The notes: a model not told the origin generated them from the letters alone. Shown: positions 1 to 8,925, counted from the stretch's first letter. The stretch: 22,275 nt of DNA from Pseudomonadota bacterium (GCA_023416135.1 JAEZIF010000509.1:1-22275); one strand, 5' to 3'. A program made the numbers and translations.

Positions 1-543
1 CGGTCGCCAACCATAGTGGGCGAGCATGTGGCGCTCGCGCGCGAGTTCCTCCAGCTGCCCGGAGGACATCGCCGTGTAGTTGGGCGCATGGCGCTCCGGG
101 TCGGCGAAAAGCATCGGGAAGGCCTCGATGTCGGGCATGTAGAAGAGATCGGCGAAGTCGCGCTCTTCCCGGCCGGAGAACTTCACGCCCACCGACGAGA
201 CGAGGACCAGCTTGGCAAGCCGCGCACGATTGCGCACGCACATCTCGAGCGCAATCCATCCGCCGAAGGACGCGCCGACGAGAACCACGTTGTCGAGCCT
301 GAGCTCGTCCAGGAGATCGAGATAGAGGTAGGCGAGATCGTCGACCGACCGCAGGTCGGCCGCACTGGATGCCGCGCCATAGCCTGGATGGCGGGGCGCA
401 ATCACACGCCACGTCTTTGCGAGTGCGTCGAGATGAGGCCTGACCTGCTCGAAATACTGTTCGGCATGCAGGTAAAGAAGCGGCGGGCCCGAGCCTGCGA
501 TATGGGTCTCGACGGGAAAGCCTTTGATATGGAGTGTTTCCAT
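1..543 (-). CDS. alpha/beta hydrolase, partial (C-terminus outside window)
   Basis: The reverse strand is open from an ATG at 543 to the window edge (181 codons). The start is supported by GAGGA at 552-556, eight bases upstream. The protein begins METLHIKGFP and shows the early part of an alpha/beta-hydrolase fold: a strand and oxyanion-type turn near residues 22-27 (LLYLHA, where many relatives have HG), a RHPGYG turn near 51-56, and a nucleophile elbow G-A-S-F-G-G with Ser92 as predicted nucleophile. The catalytic acid and histidine would lie beyond the edge, so the triad cannot be completed. It is divergent from the hydrolase gene at 711, with 167 bp between them for both promoters. The substrate is unknown; esterase, C-C hydrolase or lactonase are all possible. 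Confidence 0.85.
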   Translation of the reverse strand, partial: METLHIKGFPVETHIAGSGPPLLYLHAEQYFEQVRPHLDALAKTWRVIAPRHPGYGAASSAADLRSVDDLAYLYLDLLDELRLDNVVLVGASFGGWIALEMCVRNRARLAKLVLVSSVGVKFSGREERDFADLFYMPDIEAFPMLFADPERHAPNYTAMSSGQLEELARERHMLAHYGWRP

Positions 544-710
544 TCGGACTGTCCTCTGCAGGCTCTTCTATCTGCGCTGGAGAGTGCCGGGAGAGAAGGA
601 CTTCGGCACGGACACTTGCGCCCTTGAACCCGCTGGCCGGAATTGCAGCCCCAAATACGGACATCGTCAGTCGGGACGTGGGCCACTACACTGGCCTGGA
701 GGAAGCGTGA

Positions 711-1565
711 ATGGACGTCCGCAGGATCAAGACGGCGCCGGGCCTGGAATTCGATTGCTCCCTGGCGGGCTCGCCTGACGGGGTGCCGGTCTTGCTTCTC
801 CACGGCTTCGGCGTATCGCGGCATTTCTGGGACCGCCAGGTTCCTGCCCTGGCCGACGCGGGCTATTTCGCGATCGCTCCCAACCAGCGAGGCTATTCGC
901 CCGGCGCTCGTCCCGACCCGAAGGACCTCGCTGCCTACCACATCGACCGTCTGGTGGGCGACGCACTCGACATCGTTGCCGCCGCAGGGCATGGCGGCAG
1001 CCGTTTCCATCTGGTCGGCCACGATTGGGGCGGCAGCCTCTCCTGGATCATCGCGGCGCGACATCCCGAGCGACTTCGCTCGCTCTCCATGCTGTCGCGG
1101 CCGCATCCGGCCTCGTTCCTGCGCGCGCTCGCCCTGCCCGACGGTGAGCAGAAGCGGCGATCGGGACATCACACGGCCTTCCTCGAGCCGGACGCCGTCC
1201 CGAAGTTGCTGGCGAACAATTGCGAATGGTTGCGCTCGCGCCACATGCGCCAGGGCATGCCCGAGGCGGCGACCGATGCCCATATGTCTGTTCTAGGCAA
1301 TGAGGCCGCACTCGAGGCGGCGCTCGCCTGGTACCGGTCCAGCGGGCCGCGCCAGCCGCTCGGCCCGACCAAGGTGCCGACGCTCTACATCTGGGGCGAT
1401 GCCGATGACACGGTGGGTCGCGTGGCAGCCGAAGGGACGGGCGAATTCATAGACGCCCCGTATCACTTCGAGGTGCTGCCAGGCGTCGGCCACTATGCGG
1501 CGGACCAAGAGCCCGACAAGGTCAACGCGTTGCTGCTGGCCCATCTGCGACGACACGCGGATTGA
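711..1565 (+). CDS. alpha/beta hydrolase, epoxide hydrolase/dehalogenase-like
   Basis: A 284-residue soluble protein with GGAGGA at 698-703, seven bases before the ATG. HGFG at residues 31-34 is the oxyanion loop. The nucleophile elbow is G-H-D-W-G-G, with Asp105 in the place of the usual serine, as in epoxide hydrolases, haloalkane dehalogenases and fluoroacetate dehalogenases. Asp230 or Asp232 (in WGDADD) is the likely acid, and His261 (GVGHY) the base. Length is normal for the family. It is the first gene of a plus-strand operon, 21 bp ahead of the flavin monooxygenase gene, so it may open or hydrolyse a product made by that enzyme. An Asp nucleophile makes a simple esterase less likely; which ester, epoxide or halide it attacks cannot be told from sequence. 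Confidence 0.88.
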   Translation: MDVRRIKTAPGLEFDCSLAGSPDGVPVLLLHGFGVSRHFWDRQVPALADAGYFAIAPNQRGYSPGARPDPKDLAAYHIDRLVGDALDIVAAAGHGGSRFHLVGHDWGGSLSWIIAARHPERLRSLSMLSRPHPASFLRALALPDGEQKRRSGHHTAFLEPDAVPKLLANNCEWLRSRHMRQGMPEAATDAHMSVLGNEAALEAALAWYRSSGPRQPLGPTKVPTLYIWGDADDTVGRVAAEGTGEFIDAPYHFEVLPGVGHYAADQEPDKVNALLLAHLRRHAD

Positions 1566-1586
1566 AACAGGCGATAGGATCACAGG

Positions 1587-2612
1587 ATGGGCGATCTGAC
1601 TTTCGGTCTGTTTGTGCGCGGGCAGTATCATGCCGGCGATGACATGAGGAAGCGGTTCGAGGAGGTGAAGGCGCAGGTGCGCCTGGCCGATCAACTCGGC
1701 TTCTCAGACCTGCTGACCGGCATGCATTATGCGGCAGCGCCCTTGCAGCAATACCAGATGATCCCGCTGCTCGCCCGACTGCTGGCCGAGACCGAGCGCA
1801 TGCGCATCATCACCGGCATCATCCTGCTGTCGCTGCACAAGCCGCTCGATATCGCCGAGCAACTGGCGACGCTCGATGTCATGTCGGGTGGACGCCTGGT
1901 GTTCGGCGCCGGGCTGGGCTACCGCGACGTCGAATTCAAGGCCTTCGGCACCACCGCGCAGGAACGCGTGCAACGCCTGGAGGAGAATCTTTCAGCCATC
2001 AAGCGACTGTGGACCGAGAACGACGTCTCGATGAAGGGCTCGCATTTTGAGCTGGATCGCGCCACGGTGTCGCTGAAGCCGATCCAGAAACCTCACCCGC
2101 CGATCTGGCTCGGCGCCAATGCTGACGCGGCGGTGCGCCGGGCCGCGAGACTGGCCGACACCTGGTTCATCAACCCGCACCAGCGGATGGACACGATCGA
2201 GCGCCAGCTGTCTCTCTACAAGCAGGCCCTGGCCGAACTGGGCAAGCCGATGCCCGGCGAGCTGCCGCTGATGCGGGAGATCTTCGTTGCACGCACGCGC
2301 GCCGAGGCGGTCCGCCTGGCGCGCCCATACCTGGAAGAGAAGTACAAGGTCTACCAGCAATGGGGGCAGCAAAAGGCGATGCCGAAGGGAGACGACGACC
2401 TTTCACTCGCCTTCGACGAGCTCACCCGCGATCGTTTCCTGCTGGGATCGTCCGATGAGGTCACCGAGCAGATCGTCGGCTACAAGCGACGCCTCGGCGT
2501 CAACCGCATGATCCTCTCCGTGCACTGGGTCGGCATGCCGCACTCCCAGGTGGTCGACACCCTCAACCTGTTCGCCGCCGAGGTCATGCCCAAGGTGGCT
2601 CAGGCCTTATGA
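1587..2612 (+). CDS. LLM-class (luciferase-like) flavin-dependent oxidoreductase
   Basis: A 341-residue protein of the bacterial luciferase-like TIM-barrel superfamily, normally using FMNH2 or F420 supplied by a separate reductase. Recognisable family segments are the N-terminal strand (LTFGLFVRGQ), ADQLGFSDLLTGMHY near 34-48, the run from RIITGIILLSLHKP to the A-EQLATLDVMSGGRLVFGAGLGY region (about 74-112), and PIWLGANADAAVRRAARLADTW (about 172-193), which is typical of the cofactor-binding part. The start has an AGGA-rich upstream region (GATAGGATCACAGG). The stop overlaps the CoA-transferase start in an ATGA, so translation is probably coupled. No reductase gene is nearby. The substrate is unknown; the neighbours suggest a catabolic oxidation. 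Confidence 0.9.
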   Translation: MGDLTFGLFVRGQYHAGDDMRKRFEEVKAQVRLADQLGFSDLLTGMHYAAAPLQQYQMIPLLARLLAETERMRIITGIILLSLHKPLDIAEQLATLDVMSGGRLVFGAGLGYRDVEFKAFGTTAQERVQRLEENLSAIKRLWTENDVSMKGSHFELDRATVSLKPIQKPHPPIWLGANADAAVRRAARLADTWFINPHQRMDTIERQLSLYKQALAELGKPMPGELPLMREIFVARTRAEAVRLARPYLEEKYKVYQQWGQQKAMPKGDDDLSLAFDELTRDRFLLGSSDEVTEQIVGYKRRLGVNRMILSVHWVGMPHSQVVDTLNLFAAEVMPKVAQAL

Positions 2613-3838
2613 GGAACCGCATCGTGTCCGACAGTGCTCCCGACAACCGCCCGCTCGCCGGGCTGCGTGTGATCGACATCGCCACCTACATCGCGGCACC
2701 CTATTGCGCGACCATCATGGCGGAGTTCGGCGCCGAGGTGATCAAGGTCGAGCAGCCCAAGGTCGGTGACCCCTGCCGCAGGCTCGGCACGGTCAGCGAA
2801 TGCGGCGACACGCTGGTCTGGCTGTCGGAAGCGCGCAACAAGAAATCGGTGACGCTCAATCTCAAGTCGCCCAAGGGCGCGGCCATCCTCAAACAACTCG
2901 TCGCCAAGGCCGACGCACTGACCGAGAACTTCCAGCCGGGCACGCTGGAAGGCTGGGGCCTCGGTTGGGACGTGCTGAGCGCCGCCAACCCGCGTCTCGT
3001 GATGCTGCGCGTCTCCGGCTATGGCCAGACCGGGCCGTACAGCCACAAGCCCGGGTTCGGGCGGATCGGCAATGCCTTCGGCGGCATCTCCTTTCTGGCC
3101 GGCGAGCCGGACGGGCCACCGGTGACACCGGGCTCGGCAACGCTCGCCGACTACATGGCTGGGCTCTACGGCGCGCTCGGGGTGATGATGGCGCTGCGCG
3201 CGCGCGACGCAAGCGGTCGAGGCCAGCAGATCGACATCGGGCTTTACGAGCCGATCTTCCGCATCCTCGACGAGATGGCGCCCGCCTACGACAAGGTCGG
3301 ATTCATCCGCCAGCGCATGGGCGCGGCGGCCCCCAACGTCTGCCCTCACAGCCATTATCAGACCGGCGATGGGCGCTGGATCGCCATTGCCTGCACCAAC
3401 GACAAGATCTTCGCCCGCATGGCCGAGCTGATGGGTCATCCCGAGGTGGCCGGCAACGGCATCTACGGCACCATCGCCAAGCGCGAGAAGCAGCGCGCCG
3501 CGGTCGACGGCCTTGTCGCCGACTGGGCGAAGCAGCACACGCAACAGGCGGCCGTCCAACTGTGTGACCGTGCGGAGGTGCCATGCGGCATCGTTGCATC
3601 AGTCGACGAACTCTTCCGCGACCCGCACTACGCGGCGCGCGGCAACATCGCCCGCGTGAGCGATCCGCGCGCCGGCGATCTGGCCGTGCCGAACGTGGTG
3701 CCTCGCCTCACCGGCACGCCGGGCGGCGTCGACACGCTTGGCCCCGGCCTCGGCCAGCACAATGCGGAGGTCTACGGCCGGCTGCTGGGAATGACCGCCG
3801 CGGACATCCGCACCCTGGAAGGCGAAGGCGTGATCTGA
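2609..3838 (+). CDS. CaiB/BaiF family (class III) CoA-transferase
   Basis: A 409-residue class III CoA-transferase, which moves CoA from one acyl-CoA to a free carboxylate through an aspartyl intermediate. Family landmarks are LAGLRVIDIATYIAAPY (16-32), the FGAEVIKVE strand (40-48), the N-KKSVTLNL segment (77-85), RVSGYGQTGPY (134-143) and the catalytic Asp181 in LADYMAG. A QQIDIGLYE strand follows. Length matches formyl-CoA transferase relatives. The ATG overlaps the preceding stop (ATGA), placing it last in a hydrolase-monooxygenase-transferase operon, where it would activate a carboxylic acid as its CoA thioester. It is convergent with the broken HpcH/HpaI gene, a family that cleaves CoA esters, so the two may once have acted in the same route (inference). 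Confidence 0.93.
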   Translation: MRNRIVSDSAPDNRPLAGLRVIDIATYIAAPYCATIMAEFGAEVIKVEQPKVGDPCRRLGTVSECGDTLVWLSEARNKKSVTLNLKSPKGAAILKQLVAKADALTENFQPGTLEGWGLGWDVLSAANPRLVMLRVSGYGQTGPYSHKPGFGRIGNAFGGISFLAGEPDGPPVTPGSATLADYMAGLYGALGVMMALRARDASGRGQQIDIGLYEPIFRILDEMAPAYDKVGFIRQRMGAAAPNVCPHSHYQTGDGRWIAIACTNDKIFARMAELMGHPEVAGNGIYGTIAKREKQRAAVDGLVADWAKQHTQQAAVQLCDRAEVPCGIVASVDELFRDPHYAARGNIARVSDPRAGDLAVPNVVPRLTGTPGGVDTLGPGLGQHNAEVYGRLLGMTAADIRTLEGEGVI

Positions 3839-3872
3839 GCGATCGCGAGCGGCGCGGGAAGCGTAGACTATG

Positions 3873-4858
3873 TCACCTCTTGATGCCGCGGACGGCGTCG
3901 AGCGTGCGTTGCGCCTTGTAGACGATCGGGTAGTCGATGAAGAAGCCGTCGAGCTGGATCGACGAGGAGCCCTCACGCTCGGCCTTCTCGAAGGCGGCGA
4001 CGACGCGCCGCGCAAAAGCGACCTCCTTCTCGGTCGGCGTGAACGCGCGGTTCACCAGCTCGACCTGCGGCGGGGTAGATGCACATCTTGCCCTGGAAGC
4101 CGAGCTGCCTTGCCCGCTTTGCCGAGCTCGCGAGACCCTCGAGGTCCTTTATGTGGACCCACACGGTGTCGATCGGCGCTTCGAGGCCGGCGGCGCGCGA
4201 CGCCACAGCCATCTCCGCCCGGGCATGCGCCAGCTCGCCCTCGCCCAGCATCCACTCCATGTTCATGCCGAGGGTGTAATCGCCGGCGCCGAAGGCCATG
4301 CGTTTCACCCGCGTACCGGCCCCAGCGATCGCCCGCGCATTGGCGATACCCTTGCCCGTTTCGATGATGGGGATGATGTCGATCGCGCCCGGCGACAGGC
4401 CGTGCTCGCGCTCGAGAGCGATTTCCGATCTGATGGAACCGCGAGCGGTTCCATCAGATCGGAAATGCGCGCGAGGGCGTTTCTGGTTTCGAAGGGCACA
4501 TTCCGTTCGGCTGATTCCAGCCGAACGGAGTGTGCTCTAGCGAGCCGATCAGCCAGTCGAAGGCGACGATCTGCTCGCGGCTCTCGACCATCGGCAGGAT
4601 GATGCCATCGAGCCCGGGACCGACCACCGCCACCGCGTCGCCATAACAGAACTCGGTATTGAAGGCGTTGACCCGAACGTAGGCGCCGCACCGGCGCTCC
4701 CGTTTCAACGCCTCGACGACGAGCGCGCGGGTCGCGACCTTCTCGGCTTTGGCGACCGCGTCCTCCAGGTCAAGGATCACGTTGTCGGCGCCACAGTCGA
4801 AGACTTTCGTGACCTTTCGCGCATGGTTGCCGGGAGCGAAGAGAAAGCTGCGATACAT
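3873..4858 (-). pseudogene. HpcH/HpaI aldolase/citrate lyase beta-like CoA ester lyase, disrupted
   Basis: Three consecutive frames together encode a nearly complete CoA ester lyase. From the ATG at 4858: MYRSFLFAPGN, then GADNVILDLEDAV, V-RALVVEALK and DGIILPMVES. After the 124-bp element: REHGLSPGAID, PIIETGKGIANARAI, RMAFGAGDYTLGM and QGKMCIYP. In the last frame: NRAFTPTEKEVAFARRVVAAFE through to DAVRGIKR and a stop at 3873-3875. The first break is the insertion at 4415-4538; 124 bp is 1 modulo 3, which accounts exactly for the frame change, and removing it restores a clean G-S-L-E-R-E-H join. The second is one extra base around 4065-4075, where CCCCGCCGCAGG should encode YPAQVEL. The product would have bound Mg2+ and an acyl-CoA. 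As written it ends shortly inside the insertion and cannot be active. Confidence 0.9.
4415..4538. repeat. double-palindrome mosaic element (RIME-like) inserted in a CDS
   Basis: The 124-bp element holds two large inverted repeats separated by about 29 bp. The first has perfect 22-bp arms (4421-4442 and 4445-4466) around a 2-base centre. The second has 18-bp arms (4496-4513 and 4518-4535) around ATTC, with a single mismatch at 4501/4530 that is a G-U wobble in plus-strand RNA. The outer ends are AGAGC and GCTCT, and a possible 2-bp AG duplication flanks it. It encodes no transposase. Size and the two-palindrome plan resemble the RIME elements described in rhizobia (resemblance only, no alignment done). 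Its boundaries are unusually well fixed because removing it restores the host reading frame. Confidence 0.85.
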
Positions 4859-4861
4859 CGA

Positions 4862-4990
4862 TCAGTATCCCAGGGCGTCCGACGCGGCGTACGACTGCTG
4901 TCCCGAGTCGAGCGAAGCGATCACGTCCTTGTCCACCACGTGCCTGCCGCGCCCGGCGTTCAATAGCATGGCGCCGGGGAGGATGCGAAT
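4862..4990 (-). pseudogene. remnant of GhrA-type 2-hydroxyacid dehydrogenase
   Basis: The reverse strand encodes about 43 residues, ending in a stop at 4862-4864. They read LPGAMLLNAGRGRHVVD followed by KDVIASLDSGQ, which is the NAD-domain signature of glyoxylate/hydroxypyruvate reductase A-like enzymes (usual form LPRGA-xx-N-x-GRG-x-HVV-x-x-DLLAALDSG). The family is about 310 residues long. Here nothing recognisable lies upstream of about 4995, and the segment after DSGQ degenerates and stops (SYAASDALGY) before the usual LDV-F-EPLP region. It lies three bases upstream of the broken CoA ester lyase gene, so both were probably in one minus-strand operon that has decayed. The motif match is clear, but the fragment is short. 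Confidence 0.6.
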
Positions 4991-5075
4991 TTGGGCAGGT
5001 CGGGAACCTGTGCCCTGCATGGCAGGGTGCGTGCGCGAAATGGCGTTCGAGAAAGGGCGTGGCAGCGACTCAGCT

Positions 5076-5104
5076 TTGACTCCGGCACCCCAATTTCGTC
5101 TCAT
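5076..5104 (+). promoter_or_regulatory. possible sigma70-like promoter for HicB-like gene
   Basis: TTGACT at 5076-5081 is separated by 17 bases from TCTCAT at 5099-5104 (5/6 and 4/6 matches to consensus). It lies about 60 bases before the ATG at 5164. Judged by eye only. Confidence 0.3.
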
Positions 5105-5163
5105 CTCTCGATCTGGGCACGATGGAGGGGGCAGCGCGTGTCGACACACGAGGAGGCAAGCGC

Positions 5164-5472
5164 ATGTACAGGATCTGGTACTGGGCGACGATCGACCGCG
5201 AAAGCGACGGCCGGTTCGTCGCGCACATTCCCGACCTCGGCGACCTCGCGGCCTATGGCCGTTCGGACAAGGACGCCGTAGCGCACGTCACCGACCTGGC
5301 GCGCGAGCAGGTGCGGACGGTGGTGGAGGCCGGACAGCCGGCGCCGCCGCGGCGGCAGTTCCACGAATTGCCCACCCACCTGCATGCCAAGGAACTCGGC
5401 CGCGCCATCATCCCGGTGGAAGTCGAGCGCCAGGCGGCAGGGGCCGCGCCGCCCTACCACATGTCGCCGTGA
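5164..5472 (+). CDS. HicB-like small protein (orphan antitoxin-type fold)
   Basis: A 102-residue protein. The start is set by AGGAGG at 5151-5156, seven bases upstream; an earlier in-frame ATG at 5122 lacks such a site. The N-terminal half (YRIWYWATIDRESDGRFVAHIPDLGDLAAYG then the D-KDAVAHVTDLAREQV helix) matches the HicB/UPF0150 partial RNase-H-like fold: Y-x-A-x-I-E/D-x-E-x-DG-x-F-V-A, then P-D-L, then an alpha helix. No HicA-type dsRNA-binding toxin and no clear DNA-binding C-terminal domain is visible; the C-terminus is proline- and alanine-rich. It could be a solitary HicB-fold protein of other function. It is convergent with the ATPase gene ending at 5505. Confidence 0.75.
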   Translation: MYRIWYWATIDRESDGRFVAHIPDLGDLAAYGRSDKDAVAHVTDLAREQVRTVVEAGQPAPPRRQFHELPTHLHAKELGRAIIPVEVERQAAGAAPPYHMSP

Positions 5473-5504
5473 GCCGCGGCGGCGACGGGAGGCAGTGCTT
5501 CGAG

Positions 5505-6207
<703 letters not shown>

Positions 6208-6218
<11 letters not shown>

Positions 6219-6930
6219 GGCCCTTGCCCAGGTAGATCTCCTCGACCCGCGGATCGGCAATGATGACGTCGATGCCGCCCTGGGCGAAGACGCGGCCGAG
6301 ATGCAGCACGGTGATGCGCTGCGCGATCTGGCGCACGAACGTCATGTCGTGCTCGACCACGAGCATCGTCATGCCCTCGGCATTGAGGCGCTTGATCATC
6401 TCGCCGGTACGCTCCGTCTCGAAGGGCGACATGCCTGCCGTCGGCTCGTCGAGCAGCAGGAGAGCGGGTTCGAGGGCGACCGCCATGCCGATCTCCAGCC
6501 ACTGCTGCTGGCCGTGCGAGAGAATGCCGGCGGGCCTGTCGGCATCGTCCTGCAGCTGCAGGAACTCGAGCAAGCGCTGCTTCTCCCGCTCCAGCGTGTG
6601 GCCCGACGATTTGCGCTGCAGCGCGATCTCGAGGTTCTGAGTGACGGGAAGCTCGCGGAAGACGCTGGGCACCTGGAGCTTGAAGCTCATGCCGCGCTCG
6701 ACCCGCTCATAGGGCTTGCGCCGCGTGACATTCTCGCCGCGGAACAGCACCTCGCCATCGGACGGCACGTAGGTTCCGGCCACCAGCTTGAACAGTGTGC
6801 TCTTGCCCGCGCCGTTGGGCCCGATCAGGCAGTGGATCTCTCCGGCGGCAACCTCGAGGTTCACGTCGGAGACGGCCGACAGGCCGCCGAAATGCTTGCC
6901 GAGCCCGCGGGTCTGCAGGATGGCCGTCAT
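6208..6930 (-). CDS. urtD: ABC transporter ATP-binding protein, UrtD/LivG type
   Basis: A 240-residue ATPase. Walker A is GPNGAGKS (37-44), the signature is LSHGQ (137-141) in the LSHGQQQWLEI context typical of UrtD, Walker B ends in Asp161-Glu162, and the switch histidine is His194 (VVEHD). The C-terminus ends VEEIYLGKGHGH, the usual LivG tail pattern. The ATG at 6930 overlaps the permease stop as ATGA. A much longer open frame runs upstream in this phase but is only the shadow of the permease gene. It is translated between the permease and UrtE-like genes and forms the ATPase pair with the latter. Confidence 0.93.
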
Positions 6931-8024
6931 TGGGACGAACCCTCCGCCCCTGCCCTCATCGCCGGCCGCGTCTCCGCCCCCATTCCCGGCTTGTCGCGCC
7001 GGCCAATCTGGCTGAGGGAGCGGCCGATGCCGTACACGAAGCCCGCGGGCACGAGCAGCACCGTGAGCAACAGCAGGAAGCCCATGAGGATGAGGGCATA
7101 TTGCTGGCTGTAGACCGTGATGGTCTGGAACATCAGCAGCAGCAGGAAGGTGCCGACCATCGTCGCCGTGAGGTCCTGGCGACCGCTGAAGGCCACCCAG
7201 ATGATCGGCATGGCGGCCGCCGGCAGGCCCATCGACGCCGGCGGGATGAACTGCCCCCAGGCGGTGTAGAGGCCGCCGCTCAAGGCGGCGAGCGAGCTGC
7301 CGATGACGAACGCCACCAGCTGGTACTTGCGCACGTCGTAGCCCAGGAGCTCGGTGCGCAGCGGATCCTCGCGGATGGCCACGAGCACGTTGCCGAAGCG
7401 GCTGTTCACCAACACGCGCAGGCCGAGGTAGATCACGAGCAGCAGCCCGAGGACGAAGTAATAGAGCGCATTGCCTTCGAGGACGATCACTTCCCCAAAC
7501 GACGGCAGCTCGAGCGGCGGCATGCCGATCATGCCGTTGAAGCCGTTGAAGCGCGCCTGGCCGATCGCCCATTCCGGACCGGCGGTCTGGCCGAAGAAGG
7601 CCGCCAGCGCCAGCGTCGTTGCGAAGGTCACGATGCCGAAGAACACGCCGCTGACGCGACCGTAGATCAGGAAGTAGCCCAGCAGCGCGGCGAACAGCGC
7701 CGCCACGGCGATGGCGCCCAGCAGGCACAGAAGGGTCATGGCCCCGCTGGCCGCCAGGTTGATCGAAAGCACGCCGTAGCTGTAGCCCGCCACCCCGAAG
7801 AACGCCGTCTGGCCGAACGAGAACATGCCGGTGTAGCCCCACATCAGCGAGAGGCCGAGCGCCGTCAGGGTGAAGATCAGGAGATAGGCGACGTTGCCGA
7901 CATCGTAGGGATCGGCCACCGCCGGATAGAGGAGCGCGATCACCAGCATCACGGCGAATCCTGCCCAGAAGGCGCGGCCATTGCCCATGGTCTGCGGTCC
8001 GTTCAGCTTGCGCAGCATCGCCAT
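6927..8024 (-). CDS. urtC: ABC transporter permease, UrtC/LivM type
   Basis: A 365-residue polytopic inner-membrane protein with about nine to ten hydrophobic segments. The hallmark LSLMWGYTGMFSFGQTAFFGVAGY region lies near residues 58-81, and the EDPLRTELLGYDV cytoplasmic coupling loop, which contacts the ATPase, lies in the second half. The chosen start MAMLRKLNG (8024) has AGGA five bases upstream and sits 7 bp after the preceding permease stop; a longer in-frame start at 8066 would overlap that gene. The C-terminus carries a hydrophilic tail (RRDKPGMGAE...) that overlaps the UrtD-like start. With the UrtB-like permease it should form the translocation pore. Confidence 0.92.
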   Translation of the reverse strand: MAMLRKLNGPQTMGNGRAFWAGFAVMLVIALLYPAVADPYDVGNVAYLLIFTLTALGLSLMWGYTGMFSFGQTAFFGVAGYSYGVLSINLAASGAMTLLCLLGAIAVAALFAALLGYFLIYGRVSGVFFGIVTFATTLALAAFFGQTAGPEWAIGQARFNGFNGMIGMPPLELPSFGEVIVLEGNALYYFVLGLLLVIYLGLRVLVNSRFGNVLVAIREDPLRTELLGYDVRKYQLVAFVIGSSLAALSGGLYTAWGQFIPPASMGLPAAAMPIIWVAFSGRQDLTATMVGTFLLLLMFQTITVYSQQYALILMGFLLLLTVLLVPAGFVYGIGRSLSQIGRRDKPGMGAETRPAMRAGAEGSSQ

Positions 8025-8031
8025 GTCGGTC

Positions 8032-8898
8032 CTAGCGCTCCCGGCGCGACAGCCAGCCGGACACACCTTCAGGCAGGATCCGGATGACGATGATGACGGT
8101 GATCAGCAGGCCGATCTGGCCGGCGATCTGGCCGTACCAGGCGTTGAGCGCGGTGCGCACGACCGCGAGCAGGATGCCGGCTGGCGCCGTGCCCAGCAGC
8201 ACATTGGCCCCGCCGACCACCACGGTGACGAACGATTCGATGATGAAGGTGATGCCCATGGTCGGGATGAGCGTCATGGTCGGCGCGTAGAGCGCGCCGC
8301 ACAACCCGGCCAGCGCGGCGCCGAGGCCGAAGCTGATGGCATACATGCGTTCGGTGCGCACGCCGAGCGCCTTGGCCATCGCTGCGTTCTGCATCGTGGC
8401 GCGCGCCATCACGCCATAGCCGGTGCGCATGAAGATGAGATAGAGCCCGGCGAGGACGCCGACGGCGGCACCGAACAGCACCAGGCGATAGGCCGAAAAG
8501 CTGTAGTCGCCCACCTTGAAGCTACCGAGCGGCGTGCCGATGCCCTGCCAACTCGAGCCCAGCACGATCAGCATCCCCTGGGTGACCATCAGGCTGATGC
8601 CCCAGGTCGCCAGGATGGAATCGAGCGGGCGGTGATAGAGATGCCGGATGATGGTGCGCTCGAGCGCGATGCCGACGAGGCCTGCCGACACCGCGCCGAA
8701 CGCCTGGGCGAGCGGCAGGGGCACGCCGTGCTGCACGGCGATCACCGTGACGTAGATCCCGCAGGTGATGAACTCGCCGTGCGCCATGTTGATGATGCCC
8801 ATCATCCCGAAAATGATGGCGAGCCCGGCGGCGGCGAGAATCAGGAAGGCGAATACGTCGGCGAACTGGAACGCGATCGAGAAGGCTTCAGCGAACAT
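8032..8898 (-). CDS. urtB: ABC transporter permease, UrtB/LivH type
   Basis: A 288-residue inner-membrane protein with roughly eight hydrophobic helices. The signature GLAIIFGMMGIINMAHGEF (about 25-43) is diagnostic of the LivH/UrtB permeases. A second family feature, ALGVRTERMYAISFGLGAALAGLCGALYAP, spans about residues 178-207 and includes the EAA-like coupling region. Length is normal for LivH; it lacks the extra N-terminal periplasmic domain of many true urea UrtB proteins, which leans towards a short-amide (Fmd-type) rather than strict urea importer (inference). It is 72 bp downstream of the binding-protein gene, the only sizeable gap in the operon, and that gap holds a strong hairpin. 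Confidence 0.92.
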   Translation of the reverse strand: MFAEAFSIAFQFADVFAFLILAAAGLAIIFGMMGIINMAHGEFITCGIYVTVIAVQHGVPLPLAQAFGAVSAGLVGIALERTIIRHLYHRPLDSILATWGISLMVTQGMLIVLGSSWQGIGTPLGSFKVGDYSFSAYRLVLFGAAVGVLAGLYLIFMRTGYGVMARATMQNAAMAKALGVRTERMYAISFGLGAALAGLCGALYAPTMTLIPTMGITFIIESFVTVVVGGANVLLGTAPAGILLAVVRTALNAWYGQIAGQIGLLITVIIVIRILPEGVSGWLSRRER

Positions 8899-8925
8899 AG
8901 CGCACGGAATCGATGGACGCGGACC

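Noticed and set aside
4415..4538. Bidirectional transcription terminator
   Set aside because: The stems are strong but no T-runs follow them, and the position is inside a coding sequence with exact frame restoration on removal, which fits an inserted element.
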